From: Sphingopyxis sp. GW247-27LB
GTDB taxonomy: Bacteria > Pseudomonadota > Alphaproteobacteria > Sphingomonadales > Sphingomonadaceae
Length of the DNA: 64,000 nucleotides
Direction of reading: 5' to 3'
Assembly: GCF_002277025.1 (NCBI RefSeq)
Contig: NZ_NIWD01000002.1
Location: forward strand, 531,454 to 595,453
Both the position numbers and the translations under genes were made by a program. The notes under the pieces were generated by a model. The model made no database searches. It was not told where the DNA came from and saw only the letters and a program-made list of their open reading frames with translations. Positions 30,954 through 40,968 of the stretch are shown here, in pieces (position 1 is the stretch's first letter; every line of letters starts with the position of its first letter).

Positions 30954-31484
30954 CTATTCCATCAATCGCGGCATCAGCTCGACGAAGTTGCAGGGCTTGT
31001 GCCGGCTATCGAGCTGGGTCGACAATATGCCCTCCCACGCGTCCTTCACCGCGCCCGTCGATCCGGGCAGCGCGAAGATATAGGTTCCGCGCGCGACGAC
31101 CGCGCAGGCGCGTGACTGGATCGTCGAGGTGCCGATTGTCTGATAGCTGAGCCAGCGGAACAACTCGCCGAAGCCGGGGATGTCCTTGCCATCGAGGCGG
31201 CGTAGCGCCTCGGGCGTCACGTCGCGGCCGGTGAGACCGGTGCCGCCGGTGGTGATCACGACGTCGACTTCGGGATCGTCGATCCAGTTGTGGAGGCGCG
31301 AGACGATCAGGTCGGCCTCGTCGCGAATGATCGCGCGCGCGGCGAGCACATGTCCTGCGCTGGACAGCAATTCCTCGAGCGTGTCGCCCGATCGGTCCTC
31401 CGCCGCGCTGCGGCTGTCCGAAATCGTCAGGATCGCGATGCGAACGGGCTTGAAAGGCAGGGCCGGGTCAATCGGCATCGGCAA
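30954..31484 (-). CDS. moaB: molybdenum cofactor biosynthesis protein B
   Basis: 176 aa MogA/MoaB-type molybdopterin-binding protein that adenylylates molybdopterin. Characteristic segments: [21 protein letters not shown], the [17 protein letters not shown] loop that binds the pterin phosphate, and [13 protein letters not shown]. Its ATG lies 17 nt inside the end of the lytic transglycosylase gene, so the two are translated from one message. No other molybdopterin gene is in the window. Confidence 0.93.
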   Translation of the reverse strand: MPMPIDPALPFKPVRIAILTISDSRSAAEDRSGDTLEELLSSAGHVLAARAIIRDEADLIVSRLHNWIDDPEVDVVITTGGTGLTGRDVTPEALRRLDGKDIPGFGELFRWLSYQTIGTSTIQSRACAVVARGTYIFALPGSTGAVKDAWEGILSTQLDSRHKPCNFVELMPRLME

Positions 31485-33237
31485 GGCCGCCGGCCCAGGT
31501 CAGCCGGATGCGATCCTTTCCGTCGGGAAAGCGCGGCCATTTGCCCTGCGCGAGCGCGGCGCGGCTGACCGATGGCTTGCCCTGCTGCGCCTCGTACATC
31601 CAGTAGTTGCGCAGCACCGTGCCGACATAGCCGCGCGTTTCCCAATAGGGGATCGATTCCATGTAAAGCAGAGGATCGCCCTGATCGCGGATCTCGGTCT
31701 GCCAGCGCGCGACGGGCGCGGGACCGGCGTTATAGGCGGCGATGACCTTGGGCAGCAGCCCGCCGGTCGAGGCGTCGCGGCTCAGATACTGAAGGTAGCG
31801 CTGGCCGAGGTCCATGTTGACCGACGGGGTCTTGAGATCGGCGAGCGCGGCCTTGATCTTGTCGCCGTCCCAGCGGGCGATATCGCCCGCGGTGCCGGGG
31901 CGTACCTGCATCAGCCCATAGGCGCCGGCCGGGCTGACGACGGCGCGGCGGAAGCGCGATTCCTGCAGCGTATGGGCAAAGACCAGCGCCGGATCTACCT
32001 TCCAGCCGCCATTGGGTTCCCACTTGGGCTGCGGATAGCGCGTCGACGCGGCGAGCTTGCGGCCCTGCGGCGTGTTGTGCGCGAGCCAGAGCTGGGTTTC
32101 GGGCAGGCTCAATGCTTCCGCCATGCCGATCAATTGCTCGTGCTGGCGCGGATCGCCGACTTGCGCCTGGCGGCGCAGAGCCTCGCCCGCATAATTGTCC
32201 TCGCCGATCTCGGTGAGCGCTATCGCGGCACGGACATTGGGCTGCTTTTCGAGCGCGCGCCAGGCGCTGCGATCGGGGCGCAGGCTTTCGCGCTGGCTCG
32301 CGGCTTCCTGGCCCAGCGTTTCCTTGGCGAGCAGGCCGTAGAAGGTCTCCTGGTTCGCGGCGGCGGCGCGCAGCCGCGGCTGGACCAGTTCGGGCCGGGC
32401 GGACGCGATCGCGGCGCGCGCCGACCAATAGTAACCGGCAGCGCGCAGTTCGCTGTCGGGGGCTTCCTTCGCGACGCGGTCGAAGGCGGTGAGCGCGGTG
32501 GCATAATCGTGCATGCGCCACGACGCGAGCCCGCGCACCCAGGCGCCCTGCGTCGACCAGGCGCTCTGCCCGCCGGTGCAATCGGTCGCCATGCGCAGCG
32601 CATTCGCGTCGTCATTCTCGATATAATAGGACCAGGCGACCTTCTGCCGCCATTCGTCGCGCGCCTCGGGGCTGAGCTTGTCGATCACCGCGTTGAGCAG
32701 CGCCTCTGCGCCCGCGGGGTCGTCGTTCTTGATGCGTTCGGGGATGCTGGTCGCGAGGCCCGCCGCGAACGGATCGCTGACCGAATCGGCGCCGAGGCGG
32801 CGCGGCGCGCTGCCCGACCAGGAGAGGGTGGTTTCGGCGGGGAGGGTCGGCAGATCGGTCGCGCCGCGCCGGGTCGCGAGCCGGCCGAGCTGCGCCGCCT
32901 GCGGCAGCCACGGCGAGCGCGAGAGGATCGGCATGATGTCGGTGATTTCGGCGCGCGGGCTATTCGCGGCGAGCCAATATTCGGCGCGCAGGAAATCGTC
33001 GAGCGGGCCGTCCCTGGCGTCGGCGAGCAAGGATTTCGCGTCGGCCCAGCGCTGGCCGCGGATCGCCGCGAGAACCTGCGAATAATATTGCTTCTGCTTC
33101 GACGACAGGATGTCGGGCACCGTCTGCGGCGCGCCGACCATGCCGGGGCCGCCGGCATCGGTCGCCATCGCGGGCGAAGCGGCCGCCGCGGCGGCGAGAA
33201 GGAGCGGAGCGGCGAAAGCCGCGATCGAAGTCTTCAT
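31468..33237 (-). CDS. soluble lytic murein transglycosylase
   Basis: 589 aa periplasmic Slt70-type enzyme cleaving peptidoglycan to 1,6-anhydro products. Signal peptide residues 1-26 (ASPAMA cleavage). A superhelical TPR-like U/L region occupies about residues 40-410; the C-terminal SLT domain has the catalytic Glu in [20 protein letters not shown], then LMQVRPGTA and [15 protein letters not shown]. It follows the glycosylase-like gene by 3 nt and overlaps moaB. Confidence 0.92.
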   Translation of the reverse strand: MKTSIAAFAAPLLLAAAAAASPAMATDAGGPGMVGAPQTVPDILSSKQKQYYSQVLAAIRGQRWADAKSLLADARDGPLDDFLRAEYWLAANSPRAEITDIMPILSRSPWLPQAAQLGRLATRRGATDLPTLPAETTLSWSGSAPRRLGADSVSDPFAAGLATSIPERIKNDDPAGAEALLNAVIDKLSPEARDEWRQKVAWSYYIENDDANALRMATDCTGGQSAWSTQGAWVRGLASWRMHDYATALTAFDRVAKEAPDSELRAAGYYWSARAAIASARPELVQPRLRAAAANQETFYGLLAKETLGQEAASQRESLRPDRSAWRALEKQPNVRAAIALTEIGEDNYAGEALRRQAQVGDPRQHEQLIGMAEALSLPETQLWLAHNTPQGRKLAASTRYPQPKWEPNGGWKVDPALVFAHTLQESRFRRAVVSPAGAYGLMQVRPGTAGDIARWDGDKIKAALADLKTPSVNMDLGQRYLQYLSRDASTGGLLPKVIAAYNAGPAPVARWQTEIRDQGDPLLYMESIPYWETRGYVGTVLRNYWMYEAQQGKPSVSRAALAQGKWPRFPDGKDRIRLTWAGGLADAD

Positions 33238-33240
33238 CTG

Positions 33241-34029
33241 TCAACGTCCCCGGTTGAACAGTTTGAGGCTATCCCACGCGGCCGCCTTGTGGGCCGGACG
33301 GGTCAGCAGCATCGCCGGATGCGCGATGGCTGCCGCCGCCACCCTGCCGCCCGAATGGTTAACATCGAGTAACCTTCCGCGTGCATCGGGGAGCGCGAGG
33401 TTCGCCGCCATCCGCACGATGTCGCTTCCGATCAGCAGCAGCTTGCCGGGACCGGCGAGCTTCAGATGATGCGACAGCAGCCGTTCGAGTTCGCCGGCGT
33501 CGCGCGCGTCGCAGCGTCCGCCCGGGGGTCGCGTGACCGCGAGGCTGGCGAGATAGCAGTCGGCGCGCGTGGTGCCGATCGCCTGCAGCATCGCGTCGAG
33601 CAGCTTGCCGGCCGCACCGCTGAACAATTCGCCGTCGCGCTGGTCGTCGATCTCGGGCCAGGCGGTCAGCAGCATCAACGGCGCGCCGCGCGCACCGACG
33701 GGCAGGACGCGGCGCGCGTCCCATTGGCTGCCCGGCACGTCGGGATGGTCCGCAAGCCATGACTGGAAGCCGTCCCAATCGTCGGGAAAGGCGACAGGGC
33801 CCTTGGCCGCCGGAACGTCTTCGTCCGCGGCGCGACGCTGGAGCGCGGCGGGCAAGGGCGGAGGTTCCGCTTCGGCGGCGATCACGGGTCGGGGCTTGGG
33901 CGCCGGATCGTTCGCGGGCGGCGCGACAAGCCAGCCCGCAGGCGTTTCGCCGACGAGCGCGTCGACCCCCGCCAGCGACCACCAGTCGCAGATGCTTTCC
34001 GCCAGCAAGACCGATTTCTGCCCACCCAT
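33241..34029 (-). CDS. uracil-DNA-glycosylase-like protein with degenerate active site
   Basis: 262 aa. The C-terminal 150 residues follow the UDG-fold pattern of family 4/5 enzymes: LLDAMLQAIG, DCYLASLAVTRPPGGR, LLLIGSDIVRMAANL and the HPAMLLTRPAHKAAAWDSL end motif. But the motif-A position (GEAPG.. in active family 4 enzymes) reads LMLLTAWPEIDDQRDGELFS, and the CxxC pair ahead of it for the [4Fe-4S] cluster is absent. The N-terminal 110 residues contain a Pro/Ala-rich linker. Likely non-canonical or inactive as a uracil glycosylase. First gene of a minus-strand operon with the transglycosylase and moaB. Confidence 0.75.
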   Translation of the reverse strand: MGGQKSVLLAESICDWWSLAGVDALVGETPAGWLVAPPANDPAPKPRPVIAAEAEPPPLPAALQRRAADEDVPAAKGPVAFPDDWDGFQSWLADHPDVPGSQWDARRVLPVGARGAPLMLLTAWPEIDDQRDGELFSGAAGKLLDAMLQAIGTTRADCYLASLAVTRPPGGRCDARDAGELERLLSHHLKLAGPGKLLLIGSDIVRMAANLALPDARGRLLDVNHSGGRVAAAAIAHPAMLLTRPAHKAAAWDSLKLFNRGR

Positions 34030-34050
34030 GAATTTGTTTCAAACAGGCAG

Positions 34051-34066
34051 TTGACGGACGCGTCAA
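34051..34066. promoter_or_regulatory. inverted repeat in a divergent promoter region
   Basis: TTGACG-GACG-CGTCAA, a perfect 6-4-6 palindrome, lies between the divergent UDG-like and ETF-QO genes. A second symmetric site GTTTCAAAC sits at 34036-34044. The left arm also reads as a -35 hexamer for the plus strand. Could be an operator serving one or both genes; no regulator is identifiable. Confidence 0.35.
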
Positions 34067-34148
34067 TTGGCGGGCATCGCAATTCGTGACAAAATGAGCG
34101 CCGGACGCGATGAATGATCGGCGCGGGGACGGCAGAAAGGTATTATCG

Positions 34149-35804
34149 GTGAGCGAACGGGAATCGATGCCCTATGACGTGGTCATCGTCGGCGCGGGTC
34201 CGGCGGGGCTTTCGGCGGCGATCCGCCTCAAGCAGCTGGCGAATGAGGCGGGTAGCGAACTGTCGGTCTGCATCCTCGAAAAAGGATCCGAGGTCGGCGC
34301 GCATATCCTGTCGGGGGCGGTCATCGACCCCAAGTCGCTCGACGAACTGATCCCCGACTGGCGCGACATGGGCTGTCCGCTCGCCGAGGTGCCGGTGAAC
34401 GACAACCAGCATTGGGTGCTGACCAAAAGCAAGAAGTTCGGCCTCCCCGAATTCATCTCGCCCGGTTTCATGCACAACAAGGGCACCTATACCGGCAGCC
34501 TCGGCAATCTCTGCCGCTGGCTCGCCGAGCAGGCCGAGGGGCTGGGGGTCGAAATTTTCCCCGGATTCCCGGCCGCCGAGATCCTCTACAACGACGACGG
34601 CTCGGTGAAGGGCGTTGCGACCGGCGACATGGGCGTGGCGCGCGACGGAAGCCACAAGCCGGACTATGCGCCCGGGCTCGAGCTCCACGCCAAATACACC
34701 TTCTTTGCCGAAGGCGTGCGCGGGCACCTCACCAAGATGCTCAAGCCGCAATTCGCGCTCGACGCCGATTGCGAGCCGCAGGTCTATGGCCTCGGCGTCA
34801 AGGAGTTGTGGGACATCGACCCCGCGAACCACGCGCCGGGCCGCGTCATCCACACGCAGGGCTGGCCGCTCGATGCGAATTCGAACGGCGGCGGCTTCCT
34901 CTATCACCAGGCGAACGGGCAGGTCGCCCTGGGCTTCGTCACCTGGCTCAACTATCGCAACCCGCACACTTCGCCTTTCCAGGAAATGCAGAAGTGGAAG
35001 ACGCATCCCGAGATCGCGAAGATATTGAAGGGCGGCAAACGCGTCTCCTATGGCGCGCGCGCGATCAGCGACGGCGGCTATCAGTCGGTGCCGAAGCTCG
35101 CCTTCCCGGGCGGCGCGCTGATCGGTGACAGCGCCGGCTTCCTCAACGTGCCGCGCATCAAGGGCACGCACACGTCCATGAAATCGGGGATGATGGCGGC
35201 CGAGGCGGCCTTCGCCGCGGTGAACGCGGGTCGCGCCGGCGATACGCTCGACGCCTATCAGGCGGCCTATGACGACAGCTGGGTCAAGAAGGAGCTGAGC
35301 GTCGTCCGCAACGTGCTGCCGCTGGTCGAGAAATATGGCGACCTCGCGGGCACGATCCTGTCGGGCATCACCATGTGGCTCGAGACGCTGAAGATCAAAG
35401 TGCCGTTCACGATGAAGCATCATCCGGACAATACGACGCTCTACCGCGCCGACATGATGCCGAAGCCCGACTATCCGAAGCCCGACGGGGTGCTGACCTT
35501 CGACCGCCTGTCCTCGGTGTTTCTGTCGAACACCAATCATGAGGAGGATCAGCCGGTCCACCTGCAGCTCAAGGATCCGACCATCCCGGTCGAGTATAAC
35601 CTGCCGCTCTACGACGAACCCGCGCAGCGTTATTGCCCCGCCGGGGTCTATGAGATCGTCGGCGCCGAGGAAGGCGACCCGAAGTTCGTGATCAACGCGC
35701 AGAATTGCGTCCATTGCAAGACGTGCGACATCAAGGACCCGACCCAGAATATCAACTGGGTCACTCCCGAAGGCGGCGGAGGCCCCAATTACCCGAACAT
35801 GTAA
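34149..35804 (+). CDS. electron transfer flavoprotein-ubiquinone oxidoreductase
   Basis: 551 aa membrane-associated enzyme passing electrons from ETF (acyl-CoA and amino-acid dehydrogenases) to ubiquinone. N-terminal FAD motif YDVVIVGAGPAGLSAAIRL, then GAHILSGAVIDP, GNLCRWLAEQAE, PRIKGTHTSMKSGMMAAEA, and a C-terminal [4Fe-4S] motif in YCPAGVYE and NCVHCKTCDIKDPTQNINW. The GTG at 34149 is favoured by AGAAAGG 8 nt upstream; the ATG at 34110 would add 13 non-conserved residues. It ends ATG-TAA directly before a gene whose start is missing. Confidence 0.94.
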   Translation: MSERESMPYDVVIVGAGPAGLSAAIRLKQLANEAGSELSVCILEKGSEVGAHILSGAVIDPKSLDELIPDWRDMGCPLAEVPVNDNQHWVLTKSKKFGLPEFISPGFMHNKGTYTGSLGNLCRWLAEQAEGLGVEIFPGFPAAEILYNDDGSVKGVATGDMGVARDGSHKPDYAPGLELHAKYTFFAEGVRGHLTKMLKPQFALDADCEPQVYGLGVKELWDIDPANHAPGRVIHTQGWPLDANSNGGGFLYHQANGQVALGFVTWLNYRNPHTSPFQEMQKWKTHPEIAKILKGGKRVSYGARAISDGGYQSVPKLAFPGGALIGDSAGFLNVPRIKGTHTSMKSGMMAAEAAFAAVNAGRAGDTLDAYQAAYDDSWVKKELSVVRNVLPLVEKYGDLAGTILSGITMWLETLKIKVPFTMKHHPDNTTLYRADMMPKPDYPKPDGVLTFDRLSSVFLSNTNHEEDQPVHLQLKDPTIPVEYNLPLYDEPAQRYCPAGVYEIVGAEEGDPKFVINAQNCVHCKTCDIKDPTQNINWVTPEGGGGPNYPNM

Positions 35805-35844
35805 GCCCGTTCGTTCCCTTGCGATCCTGACGTCCCTCGCGGTC

Positions 35845-37473
35845 GTGCTCGCGGCGGCGCCCGCGCAGGCGGCGACCGATCCCGGCGATGAAGCGCTGAG
35901 CGCTTTCGTCCGCGCGCGGCTCGCCGAAGAAGCGGGCGAGCCCGCCGCGGCGCTGTTGGAACTGACGACCGTTGCCAGCCTCGCCCCCGACCTGCCCGGC
36001 GTGCGGGGGCGGATTCTCGAACAGGCGATCCAGGCCGGCGACCTGCCCGCCGCGCGCAGCGCTGCGGCGGTGCTGTGGAAGAGCGGCGACCGCCGCTTCG
36101 ATGCGCAGCTCGTGCTGCTCGTCGACGCGCTGCGCCGATCCGACTGGAAAGGCGCGCGCGACGTGATGGGCGGGCGCCCCGACAAGGCGGGGGTCGACGC
36201 CGTCGCGAAGCTGATCACCCCAGCGATCAACGCGTGGGTCGACGTCGGCGCCCGCGAAAAGCGCCCCGAGCGCCACCTGATCGCCGCCAGCCCGGTCGCG
36301 CGGCCCGAACCCGCGCTGCTGCTCGAAGCGGCGCTCGTCGAACTCGCGGCGCGCCGGCCCGCCGACGCCGTGGCGCTGGTCGACACGATCACGCTGAGCG
36401 ACCGGTCGAGCCAGCTCGTCGCGCTGCGTGTCGCGGCGTCGCTCGACAAGGCGGGCGAGGCCGCGGCGGCCGAACGGCTGCGCGGGCGCATCGCGCTCGC
36501 GGCCGGCGAACGCGACGATCCGCTGCTGCTGCTTCCCGACCAGCCGGTTGCGACCCCGCGCGCCGGTGTCGCGCATTGGCTGGGGCTGCTCGCCGACGGG
36601 CTTTCGCGCACCCCGCACGGCAGCCCGACGGTGCCGCTGCTCTTCGCGCGTACGGCCTATTGGCTGAACGAGGGGGATCAGCAGGTTCGCACGACGCTGG
36701 TCGAGGCGCTCGACCGCAACGGGCAGCGCGACGATGCGATGGCGCTACTGACCGAAGATGGCGCGGCGCTGCCTCCGGTACTCGCGATGCGTCGCGCCGA
36801 ACTGATCGCGGATGGCGGCGACATGAAGGGGGCGCTGGCGACGGCCGAAGCTGCGGTGGCCGGCGAGACGCCGCCGCGCAGCCTGCTGCTTCGGCTTGCC
36901 GATCTTGCGCGCCGATCGGACGATAGCGACGCCGCGATGCGGGCCTATGCGCGATTGGAAGCGAGCCTGACCGATGGCGAGGAGGATGCGGCGCTGCGCG
37001 CGCTGCTGCTGATCTCGCGCGCAGACCTGTTGCTCAAGGCCGGCGACTGGGATGGTGCGGCGCCGCTGATCGAACAGGCGGTCGCGCTGCGGCCGGGCGA
37101 TGCGGCGGTGCTGAATTTCGCCGGATATTCGGCGATCGAACGGCGCAAGAATGTCGAGCAGTCGCTGGAGCGGATCGAAGCGGCGTGGCGGAAGGAGCCG
37201 CAGGACCCGAGCATCACCGATTCGCTTGGCTGGGCCTATTTCCTGAGCGGGCGGATCGACGACGCGGTGCCGCTGCTCGAGAAGGCACAGCGCGGCGATC
37301 CCGAAAATTCCGTGATCGTCGAGCATCTGGGCGATGCCTATTGGAAGGCGGGGCGTCGCTTTTCGGCGCGTTACGTCTGGCGCGCGGCGGCGCTGGGCGC
37401 CGAGGCCGACATGGCGACGCGGATCACCGCGAAGCTGCGCGACGGGCTGACCCCCGCGACCGTGGCACCGTGA
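35845..37473 (+). CDS. secreted TPR-repeat protein (start codon apparently lost)
   Basis: Up to about 557 aa. The C-terminal half carries recognisable TPR units (for example LPLLEKAQRGDPENSVIVEHLGD-like, WRKEPQDPSITDSLGWAYFL, and AVALRPGDAAVLNFAGYSAI); the N-terminal half is Ala-rich helical repeat. The only standard start is GTG 35845, which would leave just LAAAPAQA of a signal peptide. In the same frame the DNA from 35803 encodes a full export signal (KPVRSLAILTSLAVVLAAAPAQA) with no ATG, GTG or TTG before it; ATGTAAG at the ETF-QO stop would become a GTG start if one G were inserted (ATGTGAAG). Either a rare start, a 1-nt deletion, or a sequence error. Overlaps ispE by 4 nt. Confidence 0.75.
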   Translation: MLAAAPAQAATDPGDEALSAFVRARLAEEAGEPAAALLELTTVASLAPDLPGVRGRILEQAIQAGDLPAARSAAAVLWKSGDRRFDAQLVLLVDALRRSDWKGARDVMGGRPDKAGVDAVAKLITPAINAWVDVGAREKRPERHLIAASPVARPEPALLLEAALVELAARRPADAVALVDTITLSDRSSQLVALRVAASLDKAGEAAAAERLRGRIALAAGERDDPLLLLPDQPVATPRAGVAHWLGLLADGLSRTPHGSPTVPLLFARTAYWLNEGDQQVRTTLVEALDRNGQRDDAMALLTEDGAALPPVLAMRRAELIADGGDMKGALATAEAAVAGETPPRSLLLRLADLARRSDDSDAAMRAYARLEASLTDGEEDAALRALLLISRADLLLKAGDWDGAAPLIEQAVALRPGDAAVLNFAGYSAIERRKNVEQSLERIEAAWRKEPQDPSITDSLGWAYFLSGRIDDAVPLLEKAQRGDPENSVIVEHLGDAYWKAGRRFSARYVWRAAALGAEADMATRITAKLRDGLTPATVAP

Positions 37474-38318
37474 CGGTCTTCACCGAAACCGGCTGGGCGA
37501 AGATCAATCTGGCGCTGCATGTGCGGGCAAGGCGCGCGGACGGCTATCATGCAATCGAGACGCTGTTCGCCTTCGTCGACGGTGGCGACACGCTGGAGGC
37601 CGTGGTTGCCGATACCGACACGCTGACCATCGATGGTGCGTTCGCGGAGGGACTGAGCGCGGGCGCAGACAATCTGGTGCTGGGTACGCTCGCCTTGCTC
37701 CGCGGCCGCTATGGCGCCGATCGCGTGCCGCCGCTCGCCATACGGCTGACCAAGGCTCTGCCGGTCGCGGCGGGGATCGGCGGCGGATCGGCCGATGCGG
37801 CGGCAATGGCGCGGCTCGTGCGGCGGCATTTCCTGCCCGAACTGGGCGACGCGGCGCTGGTGCGGCTGATGACACCGCTTGGCGCGGATATCGCCGCCTG
37901 TGTTACAAGCGAGACATGCCTCGGCGTCGGCACCGGCGCGGAACTCAGTCCCGCGCCCGAACTGGCGCTCGGTGGGACGCCCGTCCTCCTCGTCAACCCG
38001 CGGCAGCCCGTCGCGACCGGGCCGGTGTTCGCTGCATGGGACGGCACCGATCGCGGCCCGCTGTTCACCGCCGCGGACCTTCGCGCCCAGCTTTTCGCGG
38101 CGCGCAACGATCTCCAGCGTCCGGCGATCGCGCAGTGCCCGGCGATCGCCGAGGTGCTGACCGAACTCGGCGGGCTCCGGCCGTGGCTGGCGCGCATGTC
38201 GGGGTCGGGCGCGACCTGCTTCGCGCTGTTCGATGCGCTCGCCGAGCGCGATGCGGCGGCGCTCTATCTGAAAGGGCGACGGCCCGAATGGTGGCAGATG
38301 ACGGGGGCGCTGCGATGA
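37470..38318 (+). CDS. ispE: 4-diphosphocytidyl-2-C-methyl-D-erythritol kinase
   Basis: 282 aa GHMP-family kinase of the MEP isoprenoid pathway. Starts at a GTG overlapping the TPR gene stop (GTGA). Motif 1 AKINLALHVRARRADGYHAIE with the substrate Lys, motif 2 PVAAGIGGGSADAAAMARL (ATP phosphate loop) and motif 3 LARMSGSGATCFALF. Length matches. Followed by an ATGA overlap with the amidohydrolase gene. Confidence 0.95.
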   Translation: MTVFTETGWAKINLALHVRARRADGYHAIETLFAFVDGGDTLEAVVADTDTLTIDGAFAEGLSAGADNLVLGTLALLRGRYGADRVPPLAIRLTKALPVAAGIGGGSADAAAMARLVRRHFLPELGDAALVRLMTPLGADIAACVTSETCLGVGTGAELSPAPELALGGTPVLLVNPRQPVATGPVFAAWDGTDRGPLFTAADLRAQLFAARNDLQRPAIAQCPAIAEVLTELGGLRPWLARMSGSGATCFALFDALAERDAAALYLKGRRPEWWQMTGALR

Positions 38319-39046
38319 GTGAAGCCTGGCGCGATCTCGGAACGCCGCGCGCGGGCGGGGTGCTGCTGATCGGCGATCATGCGTCGAACCATGTCCCCGC
38401 CGACATCGACCTCGGCATCGACCCCGCCTTGCTCGGAAATCATATCGCGATCGACATCGGGGTCGCCGAAGTCGCGGCGCTGCTGGTCGAGGATGGCGCG
38501 GTCGATGCGGCGATCCTGGGCGGCGTGTCGCGGCTCGTCGTCGACTGCAACCGCGACGAGGAAGCGCCGGGGGTGCTGCCGATCGCGAGTGACGGGCACG
38601 CGGTTCCGGGCAATGCGCTCGACGACGCGGCGCGCGAAGCGCGATTGGCGCGGTTTTTCCGGCCCTATCACGACCATATCGCAGCGGTGATTGCGGCGCA
38701 GCGCCCGGCGATGATCCTGTCGCTGCACAGCTTTACGCCCTCGCTGGCCAGTCATCCCGATCAGGCGCGGCCGTGGCATGTCGGGGTGCTCTATAATGGC
38801 GACGACCGTCTCGCGGGGCCGGCGATCGCGGCGCTCGAAGCCGAAGGGCTGATCGTCGGCGACCAGCAGCCCTATTCGGGCAAGCTGCTCAACGCGACGA
38901 TGGACCGTCATGCCGAAGCGAATGGGATACCCTATGTCGGGATCGAGATGCGGCAGGACCTGGTCGGCGACGCGGCCGGGCACGCGCGCTTCGCCGGACT
39001 GCTGGCGCACATGCTGAGGAAAGCGGCATTGAAACTGCCGGCATAG
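38315..39046 (+). CDS. N-formylglutamate amidohydrolase family protein
   Basis: 243 aa zinc amidohydrolase-like protein. The fold motifs are LLIGDHASNHVPADI (metal His region), LVVDCNRDEEAPGVLPIASDG, RPYHDHIAAVI, MILSLHSFTP and GIEMRQDLV near the end. Family members hydrolyse N-formylglutamate in histidine catabolism, but no hut genes are nearby; many alphaproteobacterial paralogues in this setting have no assigned substrate. Coupled to ispE by an ATGA overlap. Confidence 0.85.
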   Translation: MSEAWRDLGTPRAGGVLLIGDHASNHVPADIDLGIDPALLGNHIAIDIGVAEVAALLVEDGAVDAAILGGVSRLVVDCNRDEEAPGVLPIASDGHAVPGNALDDAAREARLARFFRPYHDHIAAVIAAQRPAMILSLHSFTPSLASHPDQARPWHVGVLYNGDDRLAGPAIAALEAEGLIVGDQQPYSGKLLNATMDRHAEANGIPYVGIEMRQDLVGDAAGHARFAGLLAHMLRKAALKLPA

Positions 39047-39061
39047 GCGTGTAGAGGCGCT

Positions 39062-39091
39062 TTGAATCGCCGTTTTGTGAAATAATATTAT
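39062..39091 (+). promoter_or_regulatory. candidate ilvD promoter
   Basis: TTGAAT at 39062-39067 and TATTAT at 39086-39091 with an 18-nt spacer, in the AT-rich 59-bp gap before ilvD; the start codon follows 14 nt later, leaving a very short leader. An alternative -10, TAATAT, is at 39083-39088. Confidence 0.4.
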
Positions 39092-39105
39092 CAGGAACTC
39101 TCCAA

Positions 39106-40968
39106 ATGCCTTCTTATCGTTCACGCACGACTACCCACGGCCGCAACATGGCGGGCGCGCGCGGGCTGTGGCGCGCGACGGGGATGAAGGACAGCGACTT
39201 CGGCAAGCCGATCGTCGCGGTGGTCAACAGCTTCACGCAATTCGTGCCCGGCCACGTCCACCTGAAGGACCTGGGCCAGATGGTCGCGCGCGAGATCGAG
39301 GCGGCGGGCGGAGTCGCCAAGGAATTCAACACGATCGCGGTCGACGACGGCATCGCGATGGGCCACGACGGCATGCTCTACAGCCTGCCGAGCCGCGACC
39401 TGATCGCCGACAGCGTCGAATATATGGTCAACGCGCATTGCGCCGACGCGATGGTGTGCATTTCCAACTGCGACAAGATCACGCCCGGCATGCTGATGGC
39501 AGCGCTGCGCATCAACATTCCCGTCATCTTCGTCTCGGGCGGGCCGATGGAGGCGGGCAAGGTCGTGCTCAAGGGCAAGGAAGTCGCCCTCGATCTCGTG
39601 GATGCGATGGTCGCCGCAGCCGACGAACATTATACGGATGAAGAGGTCGCGGCGGTCGAACGCTCGGCGTGCCCGACCTGCGGAAGCTGCTCGGGCATGT
39701 TCACCGCCAATTCGATGAACTGCCTGACCGAGGCGCTGGGGCTGTCGTTGCCCGGCAATGGATCGACCCTCGCGACCCACGCCGACCGCAAGGCGCTGTT
39801 CCTGCGTGCCGGGCGGATCGCCGTCGAAATGTGCAAGCGCCATTATGAAGAGGGCGACGACAGCGTGCTGCCGCGCAATATCGCGACCTTCGAGGCGTTC
39901 GAAAATGCGATGAGTCTCGACATCGCGATGGGCGGATCGACCAACACCGTGCTCCACCTGCTCGCCGCCGCGCACGAGGCCGGCGTCGATTTCACCATGG
40001 AGGACATCGACCGGCTGTCGCGCCGCGTGCCGTGCCTGTCGAAGGTCGCGCCGGCGAAGAGCGACGTCCATATGGAGGATGTCCACCGCGCCGGGGGAAT
40101 CATGGCGATCCTCGGCGAGCTCGAGCGCGCCGGGCTGATCCACGCGCATCTGCCGACGGTGCACAGCGCGACGCTGGGCGATGCGCTGAACAAATGGGAC
40201 ATCGGACGCACCAACGACCCGGCGGTGCAAAAATTCTTCATGGCGGCGCCCGGCGGAGTTCCGACGCAGACCGCGTTCAGCCAGGACCGGCGCTGGGACA
40301 GCCTCGACCTCGACCGCGAGAGCGGGGTGATCCGCTCGGCAAGCCATGCGTTCAGCAAGGATGGCGGGCTTGCGGTGCTCTCGGGCAATATCGCGCGCGA
40401 CGGCTGCATCGTGAAGACCGCGGGGGTCGACGAATCGATCCTCGAGTTCACCGGCCCCGCCAAGGTGTTCGAAAGCCAGGACGCGGCGGTCGCGGGGATC
40501 CTGACCGGGCAGGTCGAGGCGGGCGACGTGGTCGTGATCCGCTACGAAGGGCCGAAGGGTGGGCCGGGGATGCAGGAAATGCTCTATCCGACCAGCTACC
40601 TCAAATCGAAGGGGCTGGGCGCCGCCTGCGCGCTGATCACCGACGGCCGCTTTTCGGGTGGCACCTCGGGCTTGTCGATCGGCCATGTCTCGCCCGAAGC
40701 GGCCGAGGGCGGGGCGATCGGGCTGGTCGAGGACGGCGACCTGATCAAGATCGACATTCCGAAGCGCACGATCGACCTGCTCCTTTCGGACGCGGAGCTG
40801 GCGGCGCGCCGGGCGGCGATGGACGCGAAGGGCGAGGCGGCGTGGCAGCCCGCCAAACCGCGTCCGCGCAAGGTTTCGGTAGCACTTCAGGCCTATGCTG
40901 CGATGACGACGAGCGCCGCGCGCGGCGCGGTGCGCGACCTGTCGCAGCTGAGGAAGGCCGGGGGATGA
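39106..40968 (+). CDS. ilvD: dihydroxy-acid dehydratase
   Basis: 620 aa Fe-S dehydratase of valine, leucine, isoleucine and pantothenate synthesis. Cluster cysteines lie in [18 protein letters not shown] and [19 protein letters not shown]; the substrate/metal region [16 protein letters not shown] and the C-terminal [20 protein letters not shown] are intact. The long (about 615-620 aa) form with a [2Fe-2S]-compatible Cys arrangement. It overlaps the lipoprotein gene by 4 nt. Confidence 0.96.
   Translation: MPSYRSRTTTHGRNMAGARGLWRATGMKDSDFGKPIVAVVNSFTQFVPGHVHLKDLGQMVAREIEAAGGVAKEFNTIAVDDGIAMGHDGMLYSLPSRDLIADSVEYMVNAHCADAMVCISNCDKITPGMLMAALRINIPVIFVSGGPMEAGKVVLKGKEVALDLVDAMVAAADEHYTDEEVAAVERSACPTCGSCSGMFTANSMNCLTEALGLSLPGNGSTLATHADRKALFLRAGRIAVEMCKRHYEEGDDSVLPRNIATFEAFENAMSLDIAMGGSTNTVLHLLAAAHEAGVDFTMEDIDRLSRRVPCLSKVAPAKSDVHMEDVHRAGGIMAILGELERAGLIHAHLPTVHSATLGDALNKWDIGRTNDPAVQKFFMAAPGGVPTQTAFSQDRRWDSLDLDRESGVIRSASHAFSKDGGLAVLSGNIARDGCIVKTAGVDESILEFTGPAKVFESQDAAVAGILTGQVEAGDVVVIRYEGPKGGPGMQEMLYPTSYLKSKGLGAACALITDGRFSGGTSGLSIGHVSPEAAEGGAIGLVEDGDLIKIDIPKRTIDLLLSDAELAARRAAMDAKGEAAWQPAKPRPRKVSVALQAYAAMTTSAARGAVRDLSQLRKAGG

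Noticed and set aside
34143..36611. 822-codon minus-strand frame opposite ETF-QO and the TPR gene
   Set aside because: Spans two real plus-strand genes and their junction, and shows no protein-like motifs.
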